Positions 18,287 through 27,987 of a stretch of DNA of 64,000 nucleotides are shown piece by piece. The DNA lies in contig NZ_CAAF010000004.1 of the NCBI RefSeq assembly GCF_000359125.1, positions 62,001-126,000 on the forward strand. Direction: 5' to 3'. The notes below the pieces were generated by a model. The model saw nothing but the letters and a program-made list of their open reading frames with translations. It searched no databases and was not told the origin of the DNA. The translations under genes and the position numbers were made by a program. How positions within the stretch are numbered: position 1 is the stretch's first letter; each line of letters starts with the position of its first letter. Source of the DNA: Mesorhizobium sp. STM 4661. Lineage in GTDB: Bacteria; Pseudomonadota; Alphaproteobacteria; Rhizobiales; Rhizobiaceae.

Positions 18287-18568
18287 CTACTTCAGTTCAA
18301 TCTCGATAAAGGCGTACTCGCCCTCATTGGCGTTGATGACATCGTGCTCGACGCCCTCGTTGCGGAAATAGGGCGCCCCCTTCTTCATTTCGGCAAAGGA
18401 TTCGCCGTCCTTGGTCAAGAGCTTCACCTTGCCGTCCATCAGCGGCACGACGACATAGTCATGGCCATGGCGATGCCAGCCGGTGTTGTCGCCCGGCTGG
18501 AAGCGATACTCGGTGACGATGACGCGTTCATTGTCGATGAAGACGGTGGCCTTGGCGGATCCGGTCAT
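18287..18568 (-). CDS. Cupin-domain protein
   Basis: A 93-residue single-domain cupin. The first motif GDNTGWHRHGHDYVVVPL supplies the metal-binding His residues, followed by the second motif around YFRNEGVEHDVIN. Small cupins of this kind bind a metal or small ligand; the function here is unknown. The ATG at 18566-18568 has AGGAGA upstream, preferred over an in-frame start 11 codons earlier. Confidence 0.82.
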   Translation of the reverse strand: MTGSAKATVFIDNERVIVTEYRFQPGDNTGWHRHGHDYVVVPLMDGKVKLLTKDGESFAEMKKGAPYFRNEGVEHDVINANEGEYAFIEIELK

Positions 18569-18643
18569 GGGGTTCTCCTGTCTTTCCCAAGCAGAAGACA
18601 TGGAGGCATCGCGCGCGAGGGCCAGAGGCGTTGAGCGATGACG

Positions 18644-18675
18644 CCAAAGAAAAACCCGGCACGCGCCGGGCTTTT
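18644..18675 (-). terminator. Rho-independent terminator after trxA
   Basis: On the minus strand AAGCCCGGCGCGTGCCGGGTT followed by a T-rich run forms a stable hairpin about 40 bases past the trxA stop. Confidence 0.85.
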
Positions 18676-18710
18676 CTGCGGAATTCAGTGGGTCTGCGGA
18701 ATTCAGTGGG
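18675..18710. repeat. Tandem 18-bp duplication downstream of trxA
   Basis: TCTGCGGAATTCAGTGGG occurs twice head to tail (18675-18692 and 18693-18710), directly between the trxA stop and its terminator. Confidence 0.9.
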
Positions 18711-18711
18711 A

Positions 18712-19035
18712 TCAGGCGAGATTGCCGTTGATCCAGTGCGACAGCGCCGTCTTGGGTGCTGCGCCAACCTTCACGTCGGCCCTTTCGCCACCCTTGAAGA
18801 TCATCAACGTCGGGATCGAGCGCACGCCGAACTGTGCGGCGAGCTCCGGATTCTCATCGATGTTGAGCTTGGCGATCTTGACCTTGCCGCCGAGTTCGTT
18901 GGCGATCTCCTCGAGGGCCGGCGCGATCATCTTGCAGGGGCCGCACCACTCCGCCCAGAAATCAACCACGACCGGCTCCTTGGCGTTAAGCACATCGGCC
19001 TGGAAATTGCTCTTGTCGACCTTGACGGTGGCCAT
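18712..19035 (-). CDS. trxA: Thioredoxin
   Basis: A 107-residue cytoplasmic thioredoxin with the active site [10 protein letters not shown] and the cis-proline region [10 protein letters not shown]. The ATG at 19033-19035 ([12 protein letters not shown]) matches the family; an in-frame start 11 codons upstream was rejected. It lies 73 bases downstream of addA on the same strand, a frequent alphaproteobacterial neighbourhood. Confidence 0.97.
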   Translation of the reverse strand: MATVKVDKSNFQADVLNAKEPVVVDFWAEWCGPCKMIAPALEEIANELGGKVKIAKLNIDENPELAAQFGVRSIPTLMIFKGGERADVKVGAAPKTALSHWINGNLA

Positions 19036-19108
19036 GCGGAAATCCTTTCGATTTTTTCGTCGTACCAAATGTGGTGGTGATCGCGTCTTTGTTCAAGCAG
19101 GTGTTGTG

Positions 19109-22100
19109 TCACGCTGCCGTGAGTCGGGCAAGGGCATCATCCATGACCGCGCCCGGCAGCTCGATCAGCCGCGGCGCCTCGGTGAACAGCAGCGCCGCAG
19201 AGACCTCGCGTCCGAGGTAAAGCGGCTGGAGCAAGGCGCGATAAAGCGCAAGCTGGAGCACATAGGCCGGTGGAACCTCGGCCAGCGTCGCGGGCGCCGG
19301 CCGGTTGGTCTTGTAGTCGACGATCGACACCTTGCCCGGTGTCACCGCCAGCCGGTCGATCTTGCCGGAGATGGAGCGCAGCTTGCCCTTCACCTCAAGG
19401 CTGCCCATGACCGAGACCTCCGCGCGTGAGGACGGCGAGAACAGTTCGCCGAAGCGGCTGTTGGCAAGGATGGCGGTCACCGAGGCCAAGGCCTTGTCGC
19501 GTTCGGCATCGGGCCATTGCGCGCCGGCGCGCTTGAGGTAGCGTTCCGCCGCATCCCGGCGTTCGGCCTCCGCGATGCCGGGCAGCATCTGCAGCAATTT
19601 GTGCAACGCCAGTCCCCGCATCACGGCAAAGCCCGGCTCCGCCTCGGCATCCAGAACCGGCGAGCCCGTGTCGATCACCGCTTCCTTCGTCTCGTCGATC
19701 AAGGCCGAGGCACCGGAGGGCGACAATGGCCGCGGCAGATCCTCGTATGGCGGCAAGGGCTGGAACAGCGTCTTCGGCAATGGCCCGAATTGCTGCGTCT
19801 GATGCGCCTCCTCGGCGGCCGCATGTGCGACCGGCGGCAAGTTTGTCACATGGAAGCGATGCACGGCCTCGCCGGTGGCCGGGTGCCGCCGCTCCGTGCT
19901 TTCTGGCGCCCCGACCAGCGCGCGGCTGACGATCGAATGCCAGGTGCCGGTGTTCGGCGCCCGCTTGCCATGGTAGCCGCAGACGATCAGCCGGTCCTCG
20001 GCACGGGTCATGCCGACATAAAGCAGCCGGCGGTATTCGTCGTCGGCCAGTTCGCGGGCACGGACCGAAGCGGCCCGCGAAAAGCCGTTGGCGACATCGC
20101 CGGCCGAGCGCCAGAGATAGCCCTTGCCATCCCAGTGTTCGCCCGAACCCTCGAACGGCATCAGTCGCGGCAGATGCTGGTCGCTGAAAGGGGCCGAGCC
20201 GCCATCGACCAGGAACACGACCGGCGCTTCCAGACCCTTGGCGGCGTGCACGGTCATGACGCGAACCTCGTCGCGGGTCTGGTCCATCTCCCGCTTGATC
20301 TCGGGGCCGGCATTCTCCAGCGTCGACAGGAAGGATTCCAGCCCCGGCAGGCCGGTCCGCTCCTCGGCCAGGCAGAAGTTGAGGAATTCGTCGAGTATGT
20401 CGCCGGCTTCCGGCCCGAGCCGTGCGATCATCTTCCTGCGCAGACCGTCGCGGGCCAGAACGGCGGCATAGAATTCGAACACCGGCTTGAACGCCGCTTC
20501 GTTGGACCATGTGTCGAGTTGGGCAACGATTGTGGCCAGGGCAGCCTCCTCGCCAGCATGTTTTCTGAGCGAAGCGATCAACGGGAGACCGGACGGCCGC
20601 TCGCCCGCGAGCCTGAAAAGTGTCTCTTCCGAAACATCGAAGATCGGGCTGCGCAGCACGGCGGCAAGCGACAGGTCGTCTTGCGGCTGGATGAGAAAAT
20701 GGCCGAGCGCGATCAGGTCCTTGACCGCGATATGGCCAGGCAGGCTCAGCCGGTCGGCGCCCGCGACCGGGATGTCGCGGCGCTTCAGTGCGCGCGTCAG
20801 CGCATGGACGAAGCGGTCGCGCTTGCGCACCAGCACCAGGACGTCGCCGGGCTGAAGTTTCTTGCCGCGGCCTTCGATGATCTCGCCTCCGCCGATCCAG
20901 CCGGCAATGGTCGCTGCCACGTTCTCGGCGACGCGCACCGCCGGCGCATGGGCGTGGTCGACGGCTTGCGTCCAGTCGTCGGGCTCGTCGACGGCATCGG
21001 CGCCAATCGAGGGCCAGACCTCGACATAGCCCGGCGCATCGGTGCGGATCGCCTGGTGGCTGAGCGGATCGGGATCGTGGCTGATGCCACGCCGCACGGT
21101 GGGGTCGGCGAAGACGCGGTCGACGGCGGCGAGCACGTCGTCGCTCGAGCGGAAGGACCAAGTCAGTTTGAGATCGGCGAAGGCGGCATCGGCGTCGCGC
21201 ACCTTGCCGGCAAACAGCAGCCTGGAGTCGGCAAAGGAGTCAGGGGCCGCCCCCTGAAAGGAATAGATCGACTGCTTTTCGTCACCGACAGCAAAGATGG
21301 TGCGGTGGACCGCATCGCGCGCGCCTTGCCCGGCAAAGAATTCTTCCGCCAGCCGCTTCACCACCTCCCATTGGTCGGGACTGGTGTCCTGCGCTTCGTC
21401 GAGCAGGATGTGGTCAATGCCCTGATCGAGCTTGTACTGCACCCAGGGGCCGGCATCGGGCCGCGCCAGGAGATTGACAGTGCGGGTGATGAGGTCGTTG
21501 AAGTCGAGGAACCCGCGTGCACGCTTCAATTGCTCGTAGCGGGCGATCAGCCAGTCAGCGATGGTCAGCGCGGCGCTTGTACCTTCCAGCATCCTGAACA
21601 GGGCCAGCCGGTCGACGGTTTCGACGATGGCGTTGGCCGTCGAGAGATAGCGTTCCGCAACATCTGGCAGCCGGTCGACCAGAGCTTTCTTGAAAGCCTT
21701 TGCCGGATCGTAGGCGTCGCCATCGGTCTTGAGGAAGGCTCTCGCAAGCAATTGCAGACGGCGAATGGGGTCGCCCTCGGCGAAAGCCTGACGCGCATAG
21801 GGCAGGATGTTGTTCAGCACCGTCCTGGCGTCAGTGGATTCGGCCGCCTGAGTGAAGCCGGCAAAATAGTCCGGCAGGAAGCCCGGCAGCGGCCAGACCG
21901 ACGCCGCTATGTCTTCGGCGGCCTGACCGGAGCGGAAATGGAACTCGTCGAACAAGGCCTGGAAGCGGGCACCGTCGCGCCCGACGGCGTCGATGAAATT
22001 GCGCAAGCCGTCGCGCTTGCGCACGATCTCGCCCAGCAAGGCGTCGAGACCGGCTTCACCGCCACGATCGAGAATGGTGGCAAAGGCCTCGGCCAGTTCC

Positions 22101-22627
22101 CTGTCGCCGGCAGCGGTGCCGGAAATCATGTCGCGGCGCGCGGCGGCGAACAGCGATGCCTCCATCTGGCCGTCGAGCATCTCGAAATGAGCGGGGATGT
22201 TGGCTTCCAGCGGGAATTGGTGCAGCACCGATTCGCAGAAGGCGTGGATGGTCTGGATCTTCAATCCACCAGGGGTTTCCAACGCCTCGGCGAACAGGCG
22301 GCGGGCACGGCGCATCGTCTCGAGATCAGGACGGCGTCCTTCCAGCGCTTCCACCTTTGCCGCAAGATCCGCGTCACCCAGCGTCGTCCAGCCCGAAAGT
22401 GTCGAAAAAACCCGGTTCGACATATTGGCGGCGGCGGCGCGCGTATAGGTCAGGCACAATATCTTCGACGGATCGGTGCCGCGCAGCAGCAGCCTGATGA
22501 CACGCTGGGCCAGCACATGGGTCTTGCCGGAGCCGGCATTGGCCGACACCCAGGCGGAATTTCCGGGATCGGCGGCGCGGGCCTGGCTCGAAGCGGTATC
22601 GCTGGGGATGGGATAGGCCTTCTTCAT
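19109..22627 (-). CDS. addA: Double-strand break repair helicase AddA
   Basis: The helicase-nuclease subunit of AddAB, the alphaproteobacterial counterpart of RecBCD, which processes DNA ends for RecA recombination. The 1172-residue protein has the UvrD-like Walker A SANAGSGKTHVLAQRV near residue 31, the DEAQDTSPDQW motif II, the late helicase motifs VMTVHAAKGLE and RRLLYVGMTRAEDRL, and the C-terminal RecB-like nuclease motif SIVDYKTNRP. Its start overlaps the addB stop by 4 bases. Confidence 0.97.
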   Translation of the reverse strand: MKKAYPIPSDTASSQARAADPGNSAWVSANAGSGKTHVLAQRVIRLLLRGTDPSKILCLTYTRAAAANMSNRVFSTLSGWTTLGDADLAAKVEALEGRRPDLETMRRARRLFAEALETPGGLKIQTIHAFCESVLHQFPLEANIPAHFEMLDGQMEASLFAAARRDMISGTAAGDRELAEAFATILDRGGEAGLDALLGEIVRKRDGLRNFIDAVGRDGARFQALFDEFHFRSGQAAEDIAASVWPLPGFLPDYFAGFTQAAESTDARTVLNNILPYARQAFAEGDPIRRLQLLARAFLKTDGDAYDPAKAFKKALVDRLPDVAERYLSTANAIVETVDRLALFRMLEGTSAALTIADWLIARYEQLKRARGFLDFNDLITRTVNLLARPDAGPWVQYKLDQGIDHILLDEAQDTSPDQWEVVKRLAEEFFAGQGARDAVHRTIFAVGDEKQSIYSFQGAAPDSFADSRLLFAGKVRDADAAFADLKLTWSFRSSDDVLAAVDRVFADPTVRRGISHDPDPLSHQAIRTDAPGYVEVWPSIGADAVDEPDDWTQAVDHAHAPAVRVAENVAATIAGWIGGGEIIEGRGKKLQPGDVLVLVRKRDRFVHALTRALKRRDIPVAGADRLSLPGHIAVKDLIALGHFLIQPQDDLSLAAVLRSPIFDVSEETLFRLAGERPSGLPLIASLRKHAGEEAALATIVAQLDTWSNEAAFKPVFEFYAAVLARDGLRRKMIARLGPEAGDILDEFLNFCLAEERTGLPGLESFLSTLENAGPEIKREMDQTRDEVRVMTVHAAKGLEAPVVFLVDGGSAPFSDQHLPRLMPFEGSGEHWDGKGYLWRSAGDVANGFSRAASVRARELADDEYRRLLYVGMTRAEDRLIVCGYHGKRAPNTGTWHSIVSRALVGAPESTERRHPATGEAVHRFHVTNLPPVAHAAAEEAHQTQQFGPLPKTLFQPLPPYEDLPRPLSPSGASALIDETKEAVIDTGSPVLDAEAEPGFAVMRGLALHKLLQMLPGIAEAERRDAAERYLKRAGAQWPDAERDKALASVTAILANSRFGELFSPSSRAEVSVMGSLEVKGKLRSISGKIDRLAVTPGKVSIVDYKTNRPAPATLAEVPPAYVLQLALYRALLQPLYLGREVSAALLFTEAPRLIELPGAVMDDALARLTAA

Positions 22628-25600
22628 GCCTCCCCTCCCTCGTCACCGGCGTCGCCGCCAGCCGACCATTCGAGCACGCGGGCAAGATGGTCGTAGTCGC
22701 CATCGGTCTCGCCTTCGCGAAACGGCATTGCGCGCGACAAATATCCGGTCGCCGGGTCGGCATAGTGGATCAGAAGTTTCTCCAGCCGCGCCCAGGCTTC
22801 TTCGGCCAGATCGGCTGCGGTTCGCGGCTTGCGGTTGTATTCGAGGATGGATTCCTCGAATACCTCGCCGTTCGGCTTCAGCCGGATGAAGGCCAGTTGC
22901 GAGGGCTCGCGCGCGCCCAGACCCTTGAAGGCGCCGCGCCTGAGCAACGCGCCCTCCAGCGCCAGTTGCGGCGACAGCAATGTGTGCGCCTGCGCCTTGG
23001 ACGGCGAGGAGCCGGTCTTGTAGTCGAGAATGTCGGCCATGCCGCCGGCCAGGAGGTCGACGCGATCGGCATAGCCGGACAGCGTCACGCCGGATTGGCC
23101 GACGACGGTCTTTTGGGCGCGCTCCTCGGCATGCCGCCGGGCTACCGCATCGGCGCGGCCGCGCTCCCATTCGACGATGCCGCCGGCAAGCTTTTCGAAG
23201 CGCGGCCACCATACCGCCTCGACATCGTCGGGAAGGGCCGCCTCGGCGAAGCAGGTGCGGCCAGCGGCGATAAGGCCGGCCAGCGCCTCCGGTGCGCGCG
23301 GGTCGGCCACGCTCGCCGAGAAAAGATGCAGGATGGCATGGAACAGCGTGCCGCGTTCGGCGGCGCCCGGATCGCGGATGACCGGATCGAGCGGCATCAG
23401 GCCGAGTATCCTCCTGGCATAGATCGCGTAGGGGTCGCGGCGCAGCGTCTCGATCTCGGTGACCGAGAAATGGGTTGGGCGGATCGCCAGCGGCGGCTTC
23501 GGCTGCGGCCGCGGCGCGAAGTCCCGCTTCTCGCCGGCATCGAGCGCGCGCGCCCAGGCCAGCAATTCGTCGCCACGCCGGCTAAGCACCGCCGCATGGT
23601 CCTTACCTATGAAGGTGAGGATACGCTGTAGCCAGCGCGACGGCACCGCCGGCGCATCGCCGGATCGGGCGGAGCGCGCCAGCACCACTTTGCTTGCGCC
23701 CATCGCCATCTGGAAATCATGGGCGGCAAGGCCGATACGCCGTTCGGGCGGTTCGAGGTCGATGCCGCTCTTCATCAGCCGCGACATGAAGCGGTCGCTC
23801 TCCGGCTTGCGCGGCCACACGCCTTCGTTCAGACCGCCAACGACCAGCGTACCGACGCTTTGCAGGCGGGCTTCCAGCGCGCCCCAGATGGCGATGTTCC
23901 GGTCGGTGCCTTGCGCCGGCTTGACCGTTTCGGGCGCGATCAGCGCCTCCATCACATCAGGCCATTCGTCCGCGGCGAAGGAGAACGGCACCAAGGCGGC
24001 GACCAACCCGCGCAACAGCTCTGCGAGTTTTACGCCGGCGTCGCCGGCATAGAGGCCGCTTAGACTGCCATCCGCGGCTCGGCCGAGATTTTCGAGCACG
24101 ACGACGCTTGCTCTGCTCAGCGTGGCAAGATCGGTGTCGCCCTCGCCGCGCAGGGCGATCAGCGGCGCCAGCGCGGCAGCAAGGCGGACAAGCAATTCGC
24201 GGGCGCCCTCGATGCTGCGCACGGTCAGGCGCGAGAACCAGAAGGGCTGGCGCTTGTCGCCGCTCAGGCCAATGAGACCAGAATCGAAGAGCTGCGGCAG
24301 CGATGCGATGTCGGGACGTCCGGTGCCGCCGCGCAGCGCCACCAGTTCGACGATCTCCGCGGCATGGCGGACTTCTGTTCTTTCCAGGCCGATACCAAGC
24401 AGCGGATGCTTGAGCAGCGACAGCAGCGCGACCGGATCGCCAGGGCGGAAGGCGGCCTGAAGCATCAGCCTGAGCAGGCCGGCGGCAAGCGTGTTGGCAA
24501 GCGGCGTGCCGCCGGAATCGTCGGCAACGACGCCGAAGCGCAACAGCTCGGCTGCAACGCGCCGCGCCAGGGCACGGTCGCCGGTGACGAGCGCGGCACG
24601 CCGGCCGGGTTCTTCGACGGCGCGTTTGAGCGCGACGGCGATCGCCACGGCCTCGTCGCGTTCGCTGGCGGCTTCGAGAAGCGTTACATTGGCGAAGGCC
24701 TCGGCGATCTCGCCTGATGTAAAGCCGAGCCGCGTCTCGGCCCACAGTTCGGTGGTCTCGGCCGGACGCAGCGCCTCGCCGACAAGGGCCGCGCGCAGCG
24801 CCAGCGGCTTTTCGGCAACCGCGATCTCCTCGACATCGCCGCGCGGCACGCCGATCTTGCCGATCAGTTTTGCCAGGCCATATTGCGGATGGCCGAGCAA
24901 GGCCGGGCGCGCGCCAGGTGCTGCAATCGCCGCGAAGGACGGCTCGTCCAGCGTCGGGTCAAGGCCAGGCAGCACGACGGCGCCGCCGGGCAGGCCGGCA
25001 ATCACGGCAAGCAGTTCGGCGGTGGCGGGAATAGACCCGGTGGAGCCGGCGGCGATCACCGGCCCAGCGGGCGGGTTGCGCTTCAGCCGCGCCGCTTCCA
25101 GCCTGATCAGCGCATTGCGATGCGCGGCGGGGTTGGAGCGATTGCGCTCCTCCAGGATATCAGGCCAGTTGTCGGTGACGATGCCGAGGAAATCGAGCGT
25201 CACTTGCCACCAGCCGGCCAAATTGCCGGTCACCAGATCGGCAAGCCTGGTCCAATCCGTGCCTTCCGTCTCGATCTCGTCCATCAGCCGGGCCAAGTCG
25301 CGCGCCAGCCAGATGGCATCGGCGGCCGAGGCCGGCACGACGATCTCCTCGTCGAAAAGGGCAGCAACATGCGCCGGCAAGCGACGTTTCCAAGCACGCA
25401 CCAGCGGCGCCAGCAGCAGCAGGCGCTCGATCGCGGCGATCGGCGGCGCCAGATCGAGAGCGGCCGCCGCTTCGGCCTCGAACGCAGCCTCGTCCTCGTC
25501 GAACTCGCCAAGCGGGCGGATGACCGGCAGGATCGCCGAGCGGCTGCCCAAACTGTCGACGAAGACGCCACGTAGCGCGCGCGCGGCGCGGCGGGTCGGC

Positions 25601-25746
25601 ACGTAGATGGTGGCATCGGCCAGCGCCAGCGGGTCGCCGTCGAAGCGGAAGCCGGGAATGAGCCGACCCGACAGCAGGGCCTCTGCCAGCGTCGGCAGGA
25701 ACGGCGCTCCGGGGGGAATCGAGAAAACGCGGCGGGAGCCGCTCAT
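22624..25746 (-). CDS. addB: Double-strand break repair protein AddB (alphaproteobacterial type)
   Basis: Partner of AddA; 1040 residues. The N-terminal half is a degenerate helicase-like region (PTRRAARALRGVF, PVIAAGSTGSIPAT), and the C-terminus has a RecB-type nuclease with DILDYKTGSSPS. Both ends overlap neighbours by 4 bases (MurU-like gene upstream, addA downstream), so the genes are probably one transcript. Confidence 0.95.
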   Translation of the reverse strand: MSGSRRVFSIPPGAPFLPTLAEALLSGRLIPGFRFDGDPLALADATIYVPTRRAARALRGVFVDSLGSRSAILPVIRPLGEFDEDEAAFEAEAAAALDLAPPIAAIERLLLLAPLVRAWKRRLPAHVAALFDEEIVVPASAADAIWLARDLARLMDEIETEGTDWTRLADLVTGNLAGWWQVTLDFLGIVTDNWPDILEERNRSNPAAHRNALIRLEAARLKRNPPAGPVIAAGSTGSIPATAELLAVIAGLPGGAVVLPGLDPTLDEPSFAAIAAPGARPALLGHPQYGLAKLIGKIGVPRGDVEEIAVAEKPLALRAALVGEALRPAETTELWAETRLGFTSGEIAEAFANVTLLEAASERDEAVAIAVALKRAVEEPGRRAALVTGDRALARRVAAELLRFGVVADDSGGTPLANTLAAGLLRLMLQAAFRPGDPVALLSLLKHPLLGIGLERTEVRHAAEIVELVALRGGTGRPDIASLPQLFDSGLIGLSGDKRQPFWFSRLTVRSIEGARELLVRLAAALAPLIALRGEGDTDLATLSRASVVVLENLGRAADGSLSGLYAGDAGVKLAELLRGLVAALVPFSFAADEWPDVMEALIAPETVKPAQGTDRNIAIWGALEARLQSVGTLVVGGLNEGVWPRKPESDRFMSRLMKSGIDLEPPERRIGLAAHDFQMAMGASKVVLARSARSGDAPAVPSRWLQRILTFIGKDHAAVLSRRGDELLAWARALDAGEKRDFAPRPQPKPPLAIRPTHFSVTEIETLRRDPYAIYARRILGLMPLDPVIRDPGAAERGTLFHAILHLFSASVADPRAPEALAGLIAAGRTCFAEAALPDDVEAVWWPRFEKLAGGIVEWERGRADAVARRHAEERAQKTVVGQSGVTLSGYADRVDLLAGGMADILDYKTGSSPSKAQAHTLLSPQLALEGALLRRGAFKGLGAREPSQLAFIRLKPNGEVFEESILEYNRKPRTAADLAEEAWARLEKLLIHYADPATGYLSRAMPFREGETDGDYDHLARVLEWSAGGDAGDEGGEA

Positions 25747-26471
25747 CGTGACTCGGCTAGCGTACCGGCAACCGCCGCTTCCGCAAGCGGAATGGCGTCG
25801 GGCGTGCCGACGGTGATCCAGTGACCCTGCATTGCCATGCCGAACAAGCGGCCAGCAGCGATGGCAGCATCGAAATAGGTGTTGAGCGAATGCGGCCCGG
25901 CCGGCGCATCCCTGAAAAGGCGCGGATGGACAATGGCCGCACCGGCATAGATCAGGCCCGCCGGATCGCCCTTCGAACGCCGCAGGGCGCCGGCCGGCGC
26001 CATCAGGAAATCGGTGCCGCCGCTATGTCCGGTCGCTGATTTGATATCCGCGAGCATCAGCAGAATATCCATTTTCGCCGCATCCCATGCAAGGGCGAGA
26101 CGAGCAAGGTTGGGCGCGCCGGCGTCGATCCAGAAGGTATCGGCGTTGACGACGTAGAAAGGGGCTTTGCCCAATTCCGGCAAGGCATGGACGATGCCGC
26201 CAGCGGAATCGAGCAGTTTTTCGCTTTCGTCCGATATGACCACCTTCGGAGCGCCACGCCCGGCGACATGAGTGACGATCTGCCCCGGGAGATAATGGAC
26301 ATTGACCACGGCCTTGGTGACGCCTGCCTCGGCCAGGCTGTCCAGGCCCCAGTCGAGCAATGTCTTGCCTGATATCCTGACCAGCGGTTTCGGCATCGTA
26401 TCGGTGATCGGCCGCATGCGCTTGCCAAGCCCGGCGGCGAGCACCATCGCGGTTTTGAGGTGCGCCGTCAT
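25743..26471 (-). CDS. Nucleotidyltransferase, MurU-like (MurNAc-1-phosphate uridylyltransferase)
   Basis: A 242-residue NTP-transferase with the signature MVLAAGLGKRMRPITDTMPKPLV and the metal-binding Asp in VNADTFW. In Pseudomonas, MurU makes UDP-MurNAc from MurNAc-1-phosphate during cell wall recycling. The identification is strengthened by the adjoining gene, whose C-terminal domain resembles AmgK, the kinase that supplies MurNAc-1-phosphate. Four-base overlaps on both sides imply tight coupling. Confidence 0.85.
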   Translation of the reverse strand: MTAHLKTAMVLAAGLGKRMRPITDTMPKPLVRISGKTLLDWGLDSLAEAGVTKAVVNVHYLPGQIVTHVAGRGAPKVVISDESEKLLDSAGGIVHALPELGKAPFYVVNADTFWIDAGAPNLARLALAWDAAKMDILLMLADIKSATGHSGGTDFLMAPAGALRRSKGDPAGLIYAGAAIVHPRLFRDAPAGPHSLNTYFDAAIAAGRLFGMAMQGHWITVGTPDAIPLAEAAVAGTLAESR

Positions 26472-27979
26472 AGCGGCCGTTCCTCCAGCAAGCCATGCGC
26501 GATGTAGAAATCCCTGAGGCCGGCCAGCGCCGGATGCGCCAGCGCCCGCCTGAGATAGTCGCGAATGCGCGGCAAGTGCTTGAGATAATAGGGCTTGCCG
26601 TCACGCTTTTCGAGCCGCACGAAAATGCCGAGGATCTTCGAATTGCGCTGCGCCGCCATGATTGCATAGGTCTCGACGAACGCCTCTTCGTCGAAGGCGC
26701 CGGCCGCGTGGCGCGCCGCGCTGTAGGCATCGAGCGTCCGCTGCTCGATGTCGAGTGACATGGTGACGCGCGCATCCATGGCGAGCGAGGCGAGATCATA
26801 GGCCGACGGGCCGATCAGCGCGTCCTGGACATCGACGATGCCGAGGCGATCGTGACCGGAACGATCGCCCCGCCAGATGATATTGGGCGAATGGAAGTCG
26901 CGCAGCATCAGCGTGTATTCCCAACCCTTCAGCCGGTCGAGGACGGCGTTCCATTCTTTTGTATAGCCGGCGCGCAAGGCGTCGCTGGCCGGGCTGCCTG
27001 ATATCGCCGGCACATACCAGTCGACCAGAAGATCGGCCTCGATCATCATCGCGTCTCGGTCGAAGGGCGGCACGTCGTGGAAGATGCCGGGTGCGGCTTG
27101 CATCCGCTCGGGCCAGGACTTGCCATGCATCATGGCCAACAGTTCGGCCGCCGCCGCATAACGCTCGGCGACCGGCTGGCCATCGCTGCCAAGGAACCCT
27201 TCGGCGCCGAGATGCTCGAGCAGCAAAAAGCCCTGGTCGAGATCCTCGGCATGAATCTCGGGGACACTGACGCCGCCGGCCCGCAATGCCTTGTCGATGG
27301 CGACGAAGGCCGTGACGGATTGCGCTGAATGGGCGATCACCGCATAGGGCTTGCCATCGCGGACCGGCGGCCCGAGCACCAGCCTTGGCGAGTTCATCAG
27401 CACACGCGGCGGCAAGCCGGCCAACGAGACGATCTCATAGGAGCGGGCCGAGGCGTCGCCGATGAAATATCGTCTTTGCGCGTCGCCCCAGCCGGCCTGC
27501 CCTAGAAAATCGCGCATGGCCAGCGATCGCGCCGCGCGCTCGAAGGCGGCGCCTTGCCCCGACAATCGGGCCAGACGGCCATCGTCCTGATGGGCGAGTT
27601 CGATCTGCACCGCGGTCTTCGGCAGATAGGACCCTGCCCGCTCCGGCCATTCGACCAGCGCAGCGCCTTGCGCCAAAGCCTCGTCGAAACCCAGTTCATC
27701 CAACTCGGACGCCGCGGACAAGCGATAGAGGTCGAAATGATGGACGGGAACACGTGCGTCATAACTCTGGACGAGCGTGAAGGTCGGGCTCGGCACGTCG
27801 AGGCCGGCATCCCCGGCCATTGCCCTGATCAGCGCCCGCGCCAAACTCGACTTGCCGGCGCCGAGATCGCCCTTCAGGGCAAGCACGTCGCCGGGCCGCA
27901 GCGACATGGCCAGATCCTCGCCGAGCCTCGCGGTCGCGGCCTCGTCGGCGAGAAATCGCTCCAGTACCAATCCCGCCAT
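26468..27979 (-). CDS. Fusion of TsaE (tRNA t6A synthesis ATPase) and AmgK-like sugar kinase
   Basis: A 503-residue two-domain protein. Residues about 1-150 are TsaE, with Walker A GDLGAGKSSLARAL (residues 37-50) and VPSPTFTLVQSY, HHFDLYRL and VEWPERAG; TsaE works with TsaB and TsaD in the tRNA t6A37 modification. Residues about 165-503 are an aminoglycoside-phosphotransferase-fold kinase with the catalytic LMLRDFHSPNIIW and the metal Asp in GIVDVQDA, as in AmgK, which phosphorylates MurNAc/GlcNAc at C1. Position next to a MurU-like gene supports this. No frameshift separates the two domains. Confidence 0.92.
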   Translation of the reverse strand: MAGLVLERFLADEAATARLGEDLAMSLRPGDVLALKGDLGAGKSSLARALIRAMAGDAGLDVPSPTFTLVQSYDARVPVHHFDLYRLSAASELDELGFDEALAQGAALVEWPERAGSYLPKTAVQIELAHQDDGRLARLSGQGAAFERAARSLAMRDFLGQAGWGDAQRRYFIGDASARSYEIVSLAGLPPRVLMNSPRLVLGPPVRDGKPYAVIAHSAQSVTAFVAIDKALRAGGVSVPEIHAEDLDQGFLLLEHLGAEGFLGSDGQPVAERYAAAAELLAMMHGKSWPERMQAAPGIFHDVPPFDRDAMMIEADLLVDWYVPAISGSPASDALRAGYTKEWNAVLDRLKGWEYTLMLRDFHSPNIIWRGDRSGHDRLGIVDVQDALIGPSAYDLASLAMDARVTMSLDIEQRTLDAYSAARHAAGAFDEEAFVETYAIMAAQRNSKILGIFVRLEKRDGKPYYLKHLPRIRDYLRRALAHPALAGLRDFYIAHGLLEERPL

Positions 27980-27987
27980 CGAACGCG

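Noticed and set aside
19517..22696. 1059-codon plus-strand open frame opposite addA
   Set aside because: It is antisense to an intact, motif-rich addA; low-complexity composition and no recognisable domains.
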